64,000 nt of DNA from Brevipalpus yothersi (lineage: Eukaryota > Arthropoda > Arachnida > Trombidiformes > Tenuipalpidae). The DNA is taken from contig QZCP01000054.1 in assembly GCA_003956705.1 (NCBI GenBank), forward strand, positions 8,371 to 72,370, in the 5' to 3' direction. The position numbers and the translations under genes are program-made. Positions 1-11,987 of this stretch are shown in pieces. Below the pieces are notes generated by a model. The model was given only the letters and a program-made list of their open reading frames with translations, searched no databases and was not told where the DNA came from. Every line of letters begins with the position of its first letter. The stretch's first letter is position 1.

Positions 1-87
<87 letters not shown>
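1..87. repeat. (TC)n microsatellite at window edge
   Basis: An uninterrupted run of TC dinucleotides opens the window. It is cut by the window edge, so the true array may be longer. It is the first of more than twenty GA/TC arrays here. Confidence 0.98.
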
Positions 88-91
<4 letters not shown>

Positions 92-900
92 GTGATTGGT
101 AATATGACAGAGCACACCGTTGATCTGGTTTGATAAGTTAAAGATGCATGAAGTGGAAGTTGGAAAGAGAGAGAGAGAGAAGAAACTTTCCATGCTAACC
201 TTAAATGTTCTCTCTCTCTCTCTCTATCATCTTTTTTGCCTCGGGCAAGGTTTCCATTCTTACCATGTCAACTAACATGATGACAATTCCTTGATGGTCC
301 TATCGATGGTGTACTCTGATAGTGAGACCAGACTGGCCATCGATAATCGAATGTTGCTCCGAATGATTTGAATATCTCAAATTTTGTCTCTTACAAGATC
401 GACAGTTTCTCTAAAATGACGGTCCCAAGTGCAGGCTGGTCAGAAGAATGCTGCGAAATGAATTTTGAAATAAGAAGACATGAGGATGGCGGGAAGATTG
501 CTGGAGATCTCCGTTCTTTCAACTTCCATTTTGAGTGAGCATTTTTTTGGACCCAACAGTAATGTGACAATAAGACATTCGTGAGGCTTGGTACAGAAGG
601 ATGGCGAAAAAAATTTTCTCTCTGTGTTCACTTTCTCAATGAGATGAATTGTTTTGAGCTTAATTTTCTCTTTTTTTCTTTTTTCTTCTCAATTTTTCTT
701 TACTATTACTGGAAAAAAATTTTTTATACAATTTTTGGCATTCGTTTTGCATACTCACTGATGAGCCGATCTGTTTTTGGGCCCTACTACTGGCTAGGGA
801 AGAGTGTCAGTTTTCACTCACATACTCAGCTGGCATGATGCAAACGAGAAAATTTGTTGAGCAAAAGTTGGTAAGAGAAGCTGGAGAAAAAGATGAGGAA

Positions 901-940
<40 letters not shown>

Positions 941-2090
941 AAAGTTTCAAGAATGCAGACGATGGAAGGCGTCTTCAGATAATTTATGCCTCTCTGAAAT
1001 GTTGCAAAATTTGAAACTGCAAAGATGCATAATCATTGCAGTGTTTACTTGGTTTCTCATCGTCTAGGAAACGGATGTGAGAGATGTTGAAGATGTTTAG
1101 GAGAGAAAGAAAGGAAGGGAAATGGTCGAAGTTACAAAAAGAAGAAACTGAAGAGATCAGGAACGATAAAAATAGAGAAAGAAAGATGAAGTCTTTACAA
1201 GAAATGAGTACTATTCAAGAAAGAGAAGTGAGTAGGAATCTGATCATAGGCAAAAAAATCATTGGCTCAAGCAGTGGTAAATACTCTGAAGATGAGTAAA
1301 AAATGATACATGCTATGACCAAAGCTCAAATGAGAAGCGAATAAAAGGCGATGAAAAATGATACACGAGATGAGGTTGGAGACAATGGATGCTGAGATGA
1401 AATCCAATATTCTGATCGACTGTTGAATCAGCCAAAACGTACATTTTTTCTGAGGGCCAGAAATGAATTTGTTTTTCACCTTCTATTTGCTGCCCTCGAA
1501 CATTCATCGATGCTGTTGAGGAAGAACCGAAGTTATCATGTGATACATGATGATGAACAGCGACCATCTTCAAAATATCATTCTATCTTCCCATTTGATT
1601 CGATCCTTTTCCACCCTCATCGAGGCTAGAATGAGATAGAGACCATAAAAATTCGCTCTTGTTTTTTTTGCGTCTACGAATAGATCGACTGAGGAGAAAT
1701 GAGAGTCGAATATCTCTCTCGTTAAGGAAGATAATGAATCAGAGATGAATTAGAGAAGTAGAAAACAAGTAGATTCCATTAATCGGTAGCTCTGATGATC
1801 GTAATGATTCAAGAAATCAGATCGAATCGTGAGAGCAACTTGGGTAACATGAGAAGCGACTGATAACAGTATTAATCAACTAGCATGTTGCATTCCATTG
1901 AGTAAAATATCGGATAGTGGCTATAGGTCAAAGAGGGGAAGGCCATTTGTTCCCATCAGTATCAGGTCAACAACAATTTGAATAGAATGATTGAAATTAG
2001 TGGTTCAAGTCAGTAGAGAGAAAGAGATATGTACCGAGTGGGGTATTATTCTCACTAAAGAGTGAAATGACAATCTCTCTCCAAAAAGGC

Positions 2091-2139
<49 letters not shown>

Positions 2140-2394
2140 ATGGAAAAGGTATCCAAGGTTTCGATTTACATGGTAAGCACTTCCATACACAAGGCAACCT
2201 TCCTCATTAGTTGGACATCCACACATACCACACTCATTGTTCTCTCTCTCTCTCTCTCTTACCAAAAGCATACCAAACACGTGTCATTCATTGAATTTCC
2301 CTATACAATCCTATTCGAAATTCAACACTCTCACCAAAATGTGAGAGCATTATTATTTTCTCTCTCGATTCATTTCATTTCCAAAGTTCTTACC
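88..2394. other. Intergenic, no gene seen
   Basis: This stretch holds short GA/TC arrays (about 905-938 and 2093-2136) and purine-rich, low-complexity DNA. The open frames are short and rich in Arg/Glu or Leu/Ser, as expected from translating GA/TC repeats. I see no exon with convincing splice sites or a recognisable domain. Confidence 0.6.
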
Positions 2395-2633
2395 AATTGT
2401 AACTGTACTTTCGAACTTTTCAAACTTTCGAGAGTTTGTGCTGTCATCTATTGACACCGAAAGAAACCGTCCACTTGCTTATACTCTGTTGCTATTGGCA
2501 ATCTTGTTTCAAACAAATTGTTTGGCGGTTGAAGAAAACATCAACTTTTAATGATTGATTTTTAATTTTGTGATGTGATTGTTAAATGATTTTAAATTGA
2601 GTAGTACTTATTCTTTTAAAATATACTGCCAAA
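2395..2633 (+). promoter_or_regulatory. 5' flank of NUF2 copy A (duplicated block)
   Basis: The sequence upstream of NUF2-A is recognisably the same as 4350-4605 upstream of NUF2-B. Shared blocks include the CGAACTTTTC core, the 'catctattg-caccg/a-gagaaacc' stretch and 'tggcggttgaagaaaac'. The duplicated unit therefore included the promoter and leader. The start context 'tatactgccaaaATG' is also nearly identical in both copies. Confidence 0.6.
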
Positions 2634-4001
2634 ATGTTTCTCAAGTTTCCCGTACTAGAGGAATGTGCTATCGCCAATTATATTGCCAATGAGTTCATTA
2701 TTGATCCTCGTTCTGCGATGGATCAAATTGATTCACCTGACAGTGATAATATTTTTCGATTATTCTGCAACTTCTTGAAAGAATTTGGTGTCGAAAATTT
2801 CAATCGATTCCAGATGGTTGGTAGTGTTTTTGATGATCTCCAGAAGCATCCTGGCCTGTACAGTAATGTGTGTACCCGAATCAATGTTTCCAAAGCTGTT
2901 GGTCATTTTCTGGCAAGATGTGATTGTTATGATTGGGATTTCGTTGATTTACTCAATCCAAAGAAAGATAAAATTCAAGTGGTACTCTCCCAGCTCATCG
3001 GTGTTCATGTGGAATTCTTCAAGAGAATGCATGTTATCGATGAATTGACTCCTCGATTCGAGAGGAAAGCTGATGAAATCAGGCAGAAGAAGAAGAACGT
3101 TGAACTTTTGCAGGATGTGGTTGAGAGAAAGTTGATCGAAGTTGGTGAGCAAGAAAAAGATGCAGAAATCAGTAGAAAAAAATGTGTTGCCCTCGAAAAA
3201 GAATTGGAAGCTAAAGAGACAAAGATTAAAAATATGCAGGATAGAAAGAATGATTGGATTCTCAAAACACGAAAATTGAATGATGAAAAAGCTGCCCTGG
3301 AAGCTAAAGTGGTGAAACTGGAAGAAATTATGTCGGAGAGAAGGAATTTGATCATTCAATCGCCTGAAAAACTTTCAGAAGAAGTTGCTGAATTGGAGAG
3401 TAGATTGTATGGTAAAAGAAAAGAAAGACAAGAACTTGAGAGCAAAAAATTGGAAAGTGTTAAGCATCACAACATTTTGATGGATATGCTTCGAAGATTG
3501 TCGAAAATTAAGCCCGAAAAAGATAGACCACTTGCCGATGTTTCCAAGGAAATTGAAAGTAAATGGAGCGAGTGTTGTCAAGAGCTGGATCTTTGGATGG
3601 AAAAATTGGTAAACGCTGAGCTTTATATTGAAATTTTGGAAAGCAAATTGGAAAAATCAAAAGGAAAGCGAAGGGCTATCATGAGAGAACGTTCCCAGTT
3701 CCTCAAAGATTTCCAAAAGAAAACTGAAGCTTTGGAGTCTATGATTCTAGAGTTAGAAACCTCAATGACTAATATTCATTTGGAGCGAGATGAAAAAAAA
3801 CGCCAAGCTCAAGAAGAACACGATCGCCTGGTGAAAGATCTCGGAGAGCTTGAAATCAATCGCACTCGGAAAAGAGAAGAATATGGAAGATTCAAAAGAG
3901 AAATCCAAAAGAAATGCCAGGATGCTTCAGAAAAACTGAAAAAAAGATGCGATCTGATCATGAAAATTGTGAAAGACCGATCGGAGATCCCAAGCCAATA
4001 G
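2634..4001 (+). CDS. NUF2: NUF2 kinetochore protein, copy A
   Basis: The gene is intronless and encodes 455 residues, close to the usual length of about 460. NUF2 pairs with NDC80 in the four-subunit NDC80 complex at the outer kinetochore and helps bind spindle microtubules. Residues 1-140 look like the NUF2 calponin-homology head, and the region after about 145 is a long charged coiled coil. The short motif QSPEKL (residues 242-247) matches the family's conserved SPEKL element in the coil. The head-to-coil transition 'LTPRFERKADEIRQ' also fits NUF2. The C-terminal end (DRSEIPSQ) differs from copy B because the gene runs into a foreign segment at the stop codon. Identification rests on motif and architecture by eye. 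The two copies are very similar and both are fully open. Confidence 0.88.
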   Translation: MFLKFPVLEECAIANYIANEFIIDPRSAMDQIDSPDSDNIFRLFCNFLKEFGVENFNRFQMVGSVFDDLQKHPGLYSNVCTRINVSKAVGHFLARCDCYDWDFVDLLNPKKDKIQVVLSQLIGVHVEFFKRMHVIDELTPRFERKADEIRQKKKNVELLQDVVERKLIEVGEQEKDAEISRKKCVALEKELEAKETKIKNMQDRKNDWILKTRKLNDEKAALEAKVVKLEEIMSERRNLIIQSPEKLSEEVAELESRLYGKRKERQELESKKLESVKHHNILMDMLRRLSKIKPEKDRPLADVSKEIESKWSECCQELDLWMEKLVNAELYIEILESKLEKSKGKRRAIMRERSQFLKDFQKKTEALESMILELETSMTNIHLERDEKKRQAQEEHDRLVKDLGELEINRTRKREEYGRFKREIQKKCQDASEKLKKRCDLIMKIVKDRSEIPSQ

Positions 4002-4286
4002 TTCGTAGATTCACTGTTTTTCTCTCGGTAAATAAATAACCAATAAATATCATCATCTTACGATTTGAAATTTTAGTTGGCGAAATCGATAAGTTAAATA
4101 TTTACAATGATTTGTTTCGAAAAAAAAGCAAAAGTTCTGAAACTCATTGACATCCGAGCACATAAGAATATCATGAGAGGGGTTAAATTGCTATCATACA
4201 CTTTCATTTACATTTATAGAGTTACTTGCAGATTGAAAGCACGCTATTGATGGCAATCAGACACCTGACATATAAGCATCGAGATC
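4000..4286 (-). pseudogene. Inverted copy of CHTOP 3' end
   Basis: The reverse complement of this stretch matches 52903-53191 almost base for base, with scattered substitutions and small indels. It includes the last codons of CHTOP (the LDAYMSGV-like C-terminus and its TGA stop) and about 260 bp of its 3' UTR. The match begins inside the NUF2-A stop codon. No other part of CHTOP is present here, so this is a terminal fragment and not a gene. Confidence 0.88.
4031..4047 (+). promoter_or_regulatory. Candidate polyadenylation signals for NUF2-A
   Basis: Two AATAAA hexamers (4031-4036 and 4042-4047) lie 30-46 bases after the NUF2-A stop. Both sit inside the CHTOP-derived inverted segment. Confidence 0.5.
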
Positions 4287-4370
4287 ACTGAAACTGAATA
4301 CTAGAATCGATCGAAAACTTTTTCTCTCTCTATTCATATATCATTCCCAAAGTTCTTGTAACTGTACTTT

Positions 4371-4390
4371 CGAACTTTTCGAAAAGTTCG
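4371..4390. promoter_or_regulatory. 20-bp perfect palindrome upstream of NUF2-B
   Basis: CGAACTTTTCGAAAAGTTCG reads the same on both strands. An imperfect version lies at about 2412-2434 upstream of NUF2-A. It is followed by a second palindrome, GTTCGAGAAC, which contains TTCnnGAA. A binding site is possible but unproven. Confidence 0.45.
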
Positions 4391-4605
4391 AGAACTTGTG
4401 CCCTCATCTATTGGCACCAAGAGAAACCTTCAAATTGTTTGTAGTTGCTATTGGCAACATGTATTTGAATCTTGTTTGGCGGTTGAAGAAAACACGTTGA
4501 ACTTTGAATTGATGTTTGATTTTTAATCCAGATTTTTAATTGTGATTAATGATTGATTGATTTTAAGTTGAGTAGTTTCTGATGTTCTGAATGTATACTG
4601 CCAAG

Positions 4606-5958
4606 ATGTCTCTCAAATTTCCGATATTAGAGGAACGTGCCATCGCCGATTATATTGCCAATGAATTCATTATTGATCCTCGGGTTGCGATGGAACAAGT
4701 CAGTTCACCGGACAGTGACAATTTGTTCCGATTGTTGGGTAATTTTTTGAAAGAATTTGGTGTGGAAAATTTAAATCGATTCCAGATGGTTGGAAGTGTG
4801 TATGAGGATCTCCAAAAGCATCCTAGCATGTACAGTAATGCGTGTTCTCGAATCAATGTTTCGAAAGCTGTTGGCTATTTTTTGGGAAGATGTGGTTACC
4901 ATGATTGGGATTTCGTTGATTTAGTGAATCCAAAAAGGGATAAAATTCAAGTGGTACTTTCCCAGTTCATCGGTATTCATGTGGAATTTTACAAGAGAAT
5001 CAACGTCATCAATGAATTGACTCCTCGATTCGAGAGGAAAGCTGATGAAATAAGGCAAAGGAGAGAGCGAATTGAACGTTTACAGGATGTTGTTGAGAAA
5101 AAAATGATCGAAGTTGGTGAGCAGGAAAAAGATGCAGAAATCAGTAGAAAAAAATGTGTTGCTCTCAAAAAAGAAATAGAAGCCAAAGAGACCAACATCA
5201 AAAATATGCAAGAGAGAAAGAATGATTGGATTGTCAAAACACAAAAATTAAATGATGAAAAAGCTGCCCAAGAAGCTCGCGTGGCTAAACTTGAAGAAAC
5301 TATGTTGGAGAAAAGGAAGCTGATCATCCAATCACCGGAAAAACTTTCAGAAGAAGTTGCTGAATTAGAAAATAAATTGTATGCAAAAAGAAGAGAACGA
5401 CAAGAACTTGAGAACAGAAAATTGGAACGCGTGAAACATCACAACACTCTGATGGATATGCTTCACAAATTATCCAAGATTAAGCCTGAGAAAGATAAAC
5501 CGCTTGCTGATTATTGTAAAGCAATCGATGATAAATGGAAAGAATCTTGTCAAGATCTGGATCATTGGATCGAAAAGACACAGAACGTTGAGCATCATGT
5601 TGAAAATTTGGAAAGTAAATTGGAAAAATTAGAGGGAAAACGAAAGGCCATCGCAAGAGAACGTTCACAGTTCCTCAAAGATTTCCAAAAGAAAACTGAA
5701 ACTTTGGAGTCCATGATTCGAGAGGTACAAACCTCAATGGACAACATTCATTCAGAGCGAGATGAGAAAAAACGCAAAGCTCAAGAGGAACACGATCGCC
5801 TAGTAAAAGAACTTGAAGAGCTTCAGATCAATCGCTCTAAGAAAAGAGAAGAATATGAAAGATTCAAGCAAGAAATCGAAAAGAAATGCCAGGATGCTTC
5901 AGAAAAACTGAAAAAAAGATGCGATTCAATTATGAAAATTGTGAAGGACCAATATTAA
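4606..5958 (+). CDS. NUF2: NUF2 kinetochore protein, copy B
   Basis: This is a second intronless NUF2 of 450 residues, in the same orientation and about 600 bp after copy A. An in-frame ATG lies at 4591. I chose 4606 because its context ('actgccaagATGtctctc') aligns with the copy A start and the first conserved residues (LKFP.LEE) follow. It has the same head domain, coiled coil and QSPEKL element as copy A. The C-terminus ends KIVKDQY, probably the unaltered form. Both copies are open, so both may function, for example with divided mitotic, meiotic or tissue roles, but that is inference. Confidence 0.88.
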   Translation: MSLKFPILEERAIADYIANEFIIDPRVAMEQVSSPDSDNLFRLLGNFLKEFGVENLNRFQMVGSVYEDLQKHPSMYSNACSRINVSKAVGYFLGRCGYHDWDFVDLVNPKRDKIQVVLSQFIGIHVEFYKRINVINELTPRFERKADEIRQRRERIERLQDVVEKKMIEVGEQEKDAEISRKKCVALKKEIEAKETNIKNMQERKNDWIVKTQKLNDEKAAQEARVAKLEETMLEKRKLIIQSPEKLSEEVAELENKLYAKRRERQELENRKLERVKHHNTLMDMLHKLSKIKPEKDKPLADYCKAIDDKWKESCQDLDHWIEKTQNVEHHVENLESKLEKLEGKRKAIARERSQFLKDFQKKTETLESMIREVQTSMDNIHSERDEKKRKAQEEHDRLVKELEELQINRSKKREEYERFKQEIEKKCQDASEKLKKRCDSIMKIVKDQY

Positions 5959-7136
5959 AATGGAGATTGAAAAATCAATCTCCAAATGCAAATGATTTCT
6001 TGGATCATCTTAAAGAAAAGTGAGATTGAAAAGTTTTGTAATTATTTTTTTAACTCGTTTATAAGACATCGATAAAATGTCACAATACAAGCAACTTACT
6101 AACTGATTTGACTCGATACTTGATTCAGTCAGAGTACATGATCAGATTGATTTTATCCCTCCTCAAGACGATGCTCTATCATAATTACACCAAGTTTGAC
6201 AAGTGTAACAAAAGAACAGCAGAATCGCCACTTTTTCTTCCTCTCCATGCAGGTACAAGTTTCAAAAGTTCTAACCTTCTCCAAGCATTGGTAGATTACC
6301 TAAAAGTCAATCATACTGGATAGTATTACCTAAAGCTTTGAGTTCCCAGCTTTCAGAATGCTAGCTAACGCGAAAATTTTTGAATATTCCTGCAGCCTTA
6401 CGTAAGAAAATCGAATTATTCAATAATGAGATTGGAATTAGAGTTGATCCATATCTCTGGCTATTTGGAATTCTAAGAGATGGCGATGCACTGGATTCCC
6501 TCACTCTTTCCCCCATGATATTCTGACAATATTCCATATTGTCCGGGAAACAGCATTGAGTGAACAAAATTATCTATATTACAGCAATCTATCAGGTTGA
6601 TACGTAATTATTCCAGTACATTTAAAGTCGAAAAAAAGGTTTCACAATTCTAAATTATCTTACTCAAGAGAAACTCTTTCATAATTCAGGGTCATCTGGA
6701 TAGATACTGCAAACATTTGCCCTCGCTTTCCCATGGGTACATGTGAATGTCTTGCAAATGAAATGAGATTATAATCATAATCTCAATGGAGTGACCATGA
6801 AGAGTTCTCACATATATTCAAGAGAAAATTGAGAAAAAATACAATTCTTCGTCGATCTGAACAATAAGTATCCAAAGCATGTTGTGATTCACTAAGCGTG
6901 ACATTCTTGTATTCTCTTACGAGTGGTTCTGTATCTTTTGATCTGACTTTTTCCTTTCTTCCTTTCTCTCTCTCTCTCACTTTCTCAATTCTCATTCACA
7001 AATCGTAATTCATCCTGAATGGTACTCTAGAGAACGTAAAACTTTTTCTTTCTGACATCAGAAAGATAGAAATCTCACTTTCATTCACACAGTGTTGCAT
7101 TGTATTCCAAGCGATTCCAAAATGGGACTCTGATAG

Positions 7137-7139
<3 letters not shown>

Positions 7140-7192
<53 letters not shown>
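7140..7192. repeat. (GA)n microsatellite
   Basis: Pure GA run of about 50 bp. Confidence 0.97.
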
Positions 7193-7195
<3 letters not shown>

Positions 7196-9389
7196 TAAAA
7201 TATCTATACTACAGTGGCAATGAATATCCCCTGTCGACGAGAATAGATCCAATCGGAAAAGGCTTACAATCAAATAGTAATAGTAACGGATGATATGAAT
7301 GCTAGTATTGTAATGGAGTAAGAACGAAGAGGAATTCCGAGATGTGTGTGCGTGTATGTGAGTAGGAATACACACTTATATTGATCATGAGCCACCATCA
7401 TGTTGCCCTTTCGTTTTCCATCTCCATTCGGAATAACTTCTTTCTCTTTCTCCATCTCTTCTCATGAATCAAACCACTCCATGTCTCTCTCACTCTCTTT
7501 CTTCTCTCAGACAAACTGTCCTGGGATTGTTCAATCGAGATCATTGAGGAGCGAAATGTTACAAGAAGAAGAAATAGACAGGCAACATGAATACAGTATT
7601 ATTGTTACCATGGACCATACTTTGAAAATCTAATGAAGATCATACTTTTCACGCTCTCTCTACTCATTCTTTTTCTCCCTCTTTCTATCAGATTGTTGTA
7701 CTATCATGATGATGATCTATTCCATTTATACCATCTCATCATTCCTCATGGTGTAACAGGGTGACATTTACATGGAATAAAATTCATTCGATTTACTACC
7801 ACAAGAGAGAAGGAATAGAGAGAGAGAGAGAGAAGAACGAGTAAATGTTCTCTTATCATTCGTCTTATGGGATTTCAACTTTCATGATGAAATCATTTTG
7901 ACATCTTGGGGCTCAATTCCTTTTTTTTCGATTTTCAGCTGAATTCAGGACTCAGATAATGATCATTGTGAGTGATTATCGTTTACGATCCGGCTGTTTG
8001 TCTGGTGTCCATACAACTAATTTCGATTTTACTTTACCCTTCTCTCTTCCCCATGGTGAAGAGGTATTATTATTATTTCCTGGAGAAAAAAATCGTAAAA
8101 ATGGTCACAAAGGTATGAGTAAAAGCGTTTAGTTATTTGATCATCTCATCATTCCAATCTTTTACAGCTTATTTGGAAAACTTTCATGGTAAGAGCTGGA
8201 AAATATATTTCAAAAGGTCACTGCAATCGTTATAGGCTCATGTAAGCTTTCCACTTTGACATGAATCCGTTTCGGAAGTGGAATTATAAGTATCTGAGAT
8301 CATTTTTTGTTTGTTTGATGACATCATATCTCATCATACTCAATATTCGAGAGAAATAATGTATGAGATTGATTTGATGAGGATTCAAAATTTTTTTCCT
8401 CCAACATGAATGAAGCATCCTGTTATGTTTGACTAAAAATAAATACCAATATTCGATATTTATATTTATTACTTGTGTATAGTTTTCTTTCGAAATTATC
8501 AGCGTATAAAATCATATTCCTCTCATACATCAAGCATAATAAGTCAGAAGTATAGCCGAGAAAGAGGGCGAGAAAAAAATTCTGATATATTTCTCGTTCA
8601 ATTCTGAAGGTGGCATAAATCACATGCATGAATACACGAATCTGGTGAACACAAAAATTTCTTCACATTCAGATCATGTATTTGTGTTGAGCCCATATAT
8701 ATTCACTCAGTTAAACTATATTGAAATATTCGTTAAGTGAAAGAAAAGATAAAAGAGAAAGATAAAAAAGATTTTAGCTTCACCAAAAATTCTAACATTT
8801 TTGTTCGATAATTTATATCAGAGGCGTTTTATTATTTTTGCAGTACATACATACATGTATATATGTACATGTATATCTGAAAAAATGAATCATTTCTCGA
8901 TGTCTTTCCTTTCTTTGCCAATATTGAGTTTTTACTTATCTCATGTTGAATGCTTTTTCACTTTTTTAAATATATATACACATACATACTTGAGAAAGTG
9001 TATGTGAGCTCAATGTGAATCACTATCTTGCTGTGTGCTGTGTATTCTTCAGATCGATATAAAAGTTCAAAAGATTACCAAGACAAACTCCTAACAATGA
9101 CAGTAGTACATCAACTATACAGCCTTCTCCAGTTACAGTCACGAAACCAGTAGCTGTAAATAGTTGTAGTAGATATAACTTTATGAAAACCATGACATGA
9201 CAATCGGGAAATATTTCAGTTTCCTGCTGAAATTCATTTCATGATAGTATGTGAATGACTATGAATGTGTGTGTGTGTGTGTATACATATTTTCGACTTT
9301 ACTTTTTACGAAAACTTTTTATCGGTGACGAAAGTGCCTGTATATATACATATTTCTACTTTGGGATATTTAGTTTCAAATAACCAGAA

Positions 9390-9391
<2 letters not shown>

Positions 9392-9452
<61 letters not shown>
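9392..9452. repeat. (GA)n microsatellite
   Basis: Pure GA run of about 60 bp. Confidence 0.97.
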
Positions 9453-9455
<3 letters not shown>

Positions 9456-11034
9456 TTGAAGGACAAGAGGGTATAAGGATCGGAAAATCAATTCACTTCT
9501 GAAAAAAGAATTTGGTATATATTCTTGAATGCTATTCTTGTACGTTCATCACCATAGGAGGTGGAATTCCTTTTTTAAAAAGTGATACTAACCAATCGAT
9601 AGCATCAAAATTCGCCTCCAGCTCTCAATCGAACATTCCCATCTCTCTTGATCCCAATGAACCATACCATAGCTTTGATTCTGTCGAGTATTCTTTCAAC
9701 TCTTATACATGTAATGGGAATAGTTGAATGAGAATATTCTCCTTGGTTACTGTTTACATGTTATTGACTCAATTTCAAGCCATGGTATTTCCTGATAAGC
9801 TTAATACACGCTCAATGTATGCTGAAGCAAAATCTCAACTTGATGATAAAAGAGAGAGTTTCCGGGAAGATTCACCTTAACTATTCCCAGAAAACATAAA
9901 TATTAGAATGGGAACACGTAGGCTCTCCCCAACATTTAATGATTACCATCCATGTTTTATCGGTGGGCTTGTTTTTAATTCTCAGTTAAGTTCAGTTAGG
10001 TCATTACTATGGTCAAGCCTTTTTTGTTTAGTTTTGCTCTATTTTTCCTGATAATCTTGAAGATGACTTTCGTCGTATTTCTGTTTACTAATCTTTGGCT
10101 CCAAATTAGTTGGTCAAACACACATCAATCCGAGCAAGAGTTCCTCTCTAAGATTTCTTCTCTTCCTCTCTCCATTGCTCTTTTCATCGTCCACCCACTA
10201 GTGTGTCAGGGACGAGATGAGCTTAGATTCTGAGAATTGTTGTGATCTATTTTACACAGTAACCGGAATCTGAAGCCACTTTCAAATTCCCTCAACATTG
10301 AATCGGCAATCAATCAGTGTGAAGAAAGAAAGAAAGAAAGAGAAGATTTTCGGTTCCTTAGAGGTTTCTAAAGTTACTTCCAGCGTATTGGGAACAAAGA
10401 CTAATCAAGCAAAGAATCACCACATGATGAGATCTTTCTGAGGAGTAGTCCTTCTGGTTTGTACTGGTATTCAGTATACCCAACCAAGGGTATCAAGTGC
10501 TTCAAGGTGTATTATGGTCCCAATTGGTGGTGACAAAATTCATGTGAGATTAGATTTCGATTTGATCTTGAGATGTAGCTTCGAGAGAAAAGTTTGTTTC
10601 AAGAGAATTTGAGGGAAACAGAGAATCCTAAGCTCAACATTAAGTGTTAGAGTGATGAGTATCCAAAAATCTTCTCAATTTCAGTCAGGATTGATAGCTT
10701 AATCAAGAGGAACAAGATTTGCCTATAGAAAAATAAGCAGGAGACATGAAATGGATGTAAGTTTGGCATTAAAATTTATGATGCTGATGACTTTTGTTGT
10801 TGTTGTTGTGCTGGAAGTTTCAAGCTCAAGAATATCAACAGATTGGCGAGCTATTAACTTGAGCCATAATTGGATTGAGAATGAATTCTCTCTCCTCTGG
10901 TAAGCTGCTCATAGAACTTTGATACTATTAAAAGTCATGATATTTTGAGAACTAAAAGTTAACTATAATAAAATGTCCCAAAATAAGTGGAAATCAATTG
11001 AACCAGCCAAAATATTAATAACAATAATAATGAT

Positions 11035-11092
11035 GGTAATAATAGTAGTAGTAATAGTAGTAGTAGTAGTAATAGTAGTAGTAGTAGTGATG
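11035..11092. repeat. (AGT)n trinucleotide tract
   Basis: Irregular tandem AGT/AAT triplets, not in a recognised coding region. Confidence 0.85.
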
Positions 11093-11926
11093 CTCGTCAT
11101 CATGATTATCTATAGATCAATGAATCATTGATGTCTTCCACTAAAAGGTTTGCCTGATGTGGTAAAATAAATGTATTTTGAGCTCTAAGAAGAAAGAATA
11201 ACTGCATAATTTTTTTTCCTCCTTCTATCTCACGATAAACACTTATCATACATTCTTTTGCTCTTACAGTTCTCACAGTTTTCTTCTATTTCGAGTTATA
11301 TCCTGTTCATGTAACGTTAAAATCTCATGAGAATTTACGAATGATGCTGAGAGATTACCCAACAGGAAAGTGGACAATTCATCACCATATCTGAGACATG
11401 AGCATTTCGATTCTTCAGTATATTCGATCTATTCATATGTGCACACAATCTGATCTCATTTCCACCCGAATTCAGTCTCTCGAGATTTTTCTAGATATTC
11501 TGAACTTTTCTTTCTTTTCAAGTTCCCCTCTCTCTCTCCAAATATATATATTTATCTTATGCTAGGAGCCATGAATTAGTAGAGAAGAAGATAGAAAAAA
11601 GTTCATTGAATTCGTGGGAGATTTCAAGATGAATTGCGGTTTCTTTCGCCTGGGACATGAAGAATATCAATTCTACTCTCATGAACACTCTCTATCAGAT
11701 GAATATTCGTAGAGAACATTTGCCCTTTTACAGTTCTTTTGTCTATCAATCTATATACCATCTGAATTTCACAAAAAACTCATGTTGAAACGTTCTTTTC
11801 TTTATTTAATTTACTCTAACTGTAAGCTCCGAATCATTAATATTACAATCATATTCAGATTGATTAGGAAAAAGATTATCTATGATCAATATGAATCTGA
11901 TTTGGGCTCTCTTTCAACTAAAGTGT

Positions 11927-11930
<4 letters not shown>

Positions 11931-11983
<53 letters not shown>
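11931..11983. repeat. (GA)n microsatellite
   Basis: Pure GA run of about 52 bp. Confidence 0.97.

Positions 11984-11987
<4 letters not shown>

Noticed and set aside
2199..2222. Minus-strand CPTNEEG codons matching the start of the jeb LDLa exon
   Set aside because: About 20 bases match 17978-17997, but the similarity stops at once, no further cysteines follow and the upstream flank is GA-rich without an acceptor. A chance match or tiny relic.
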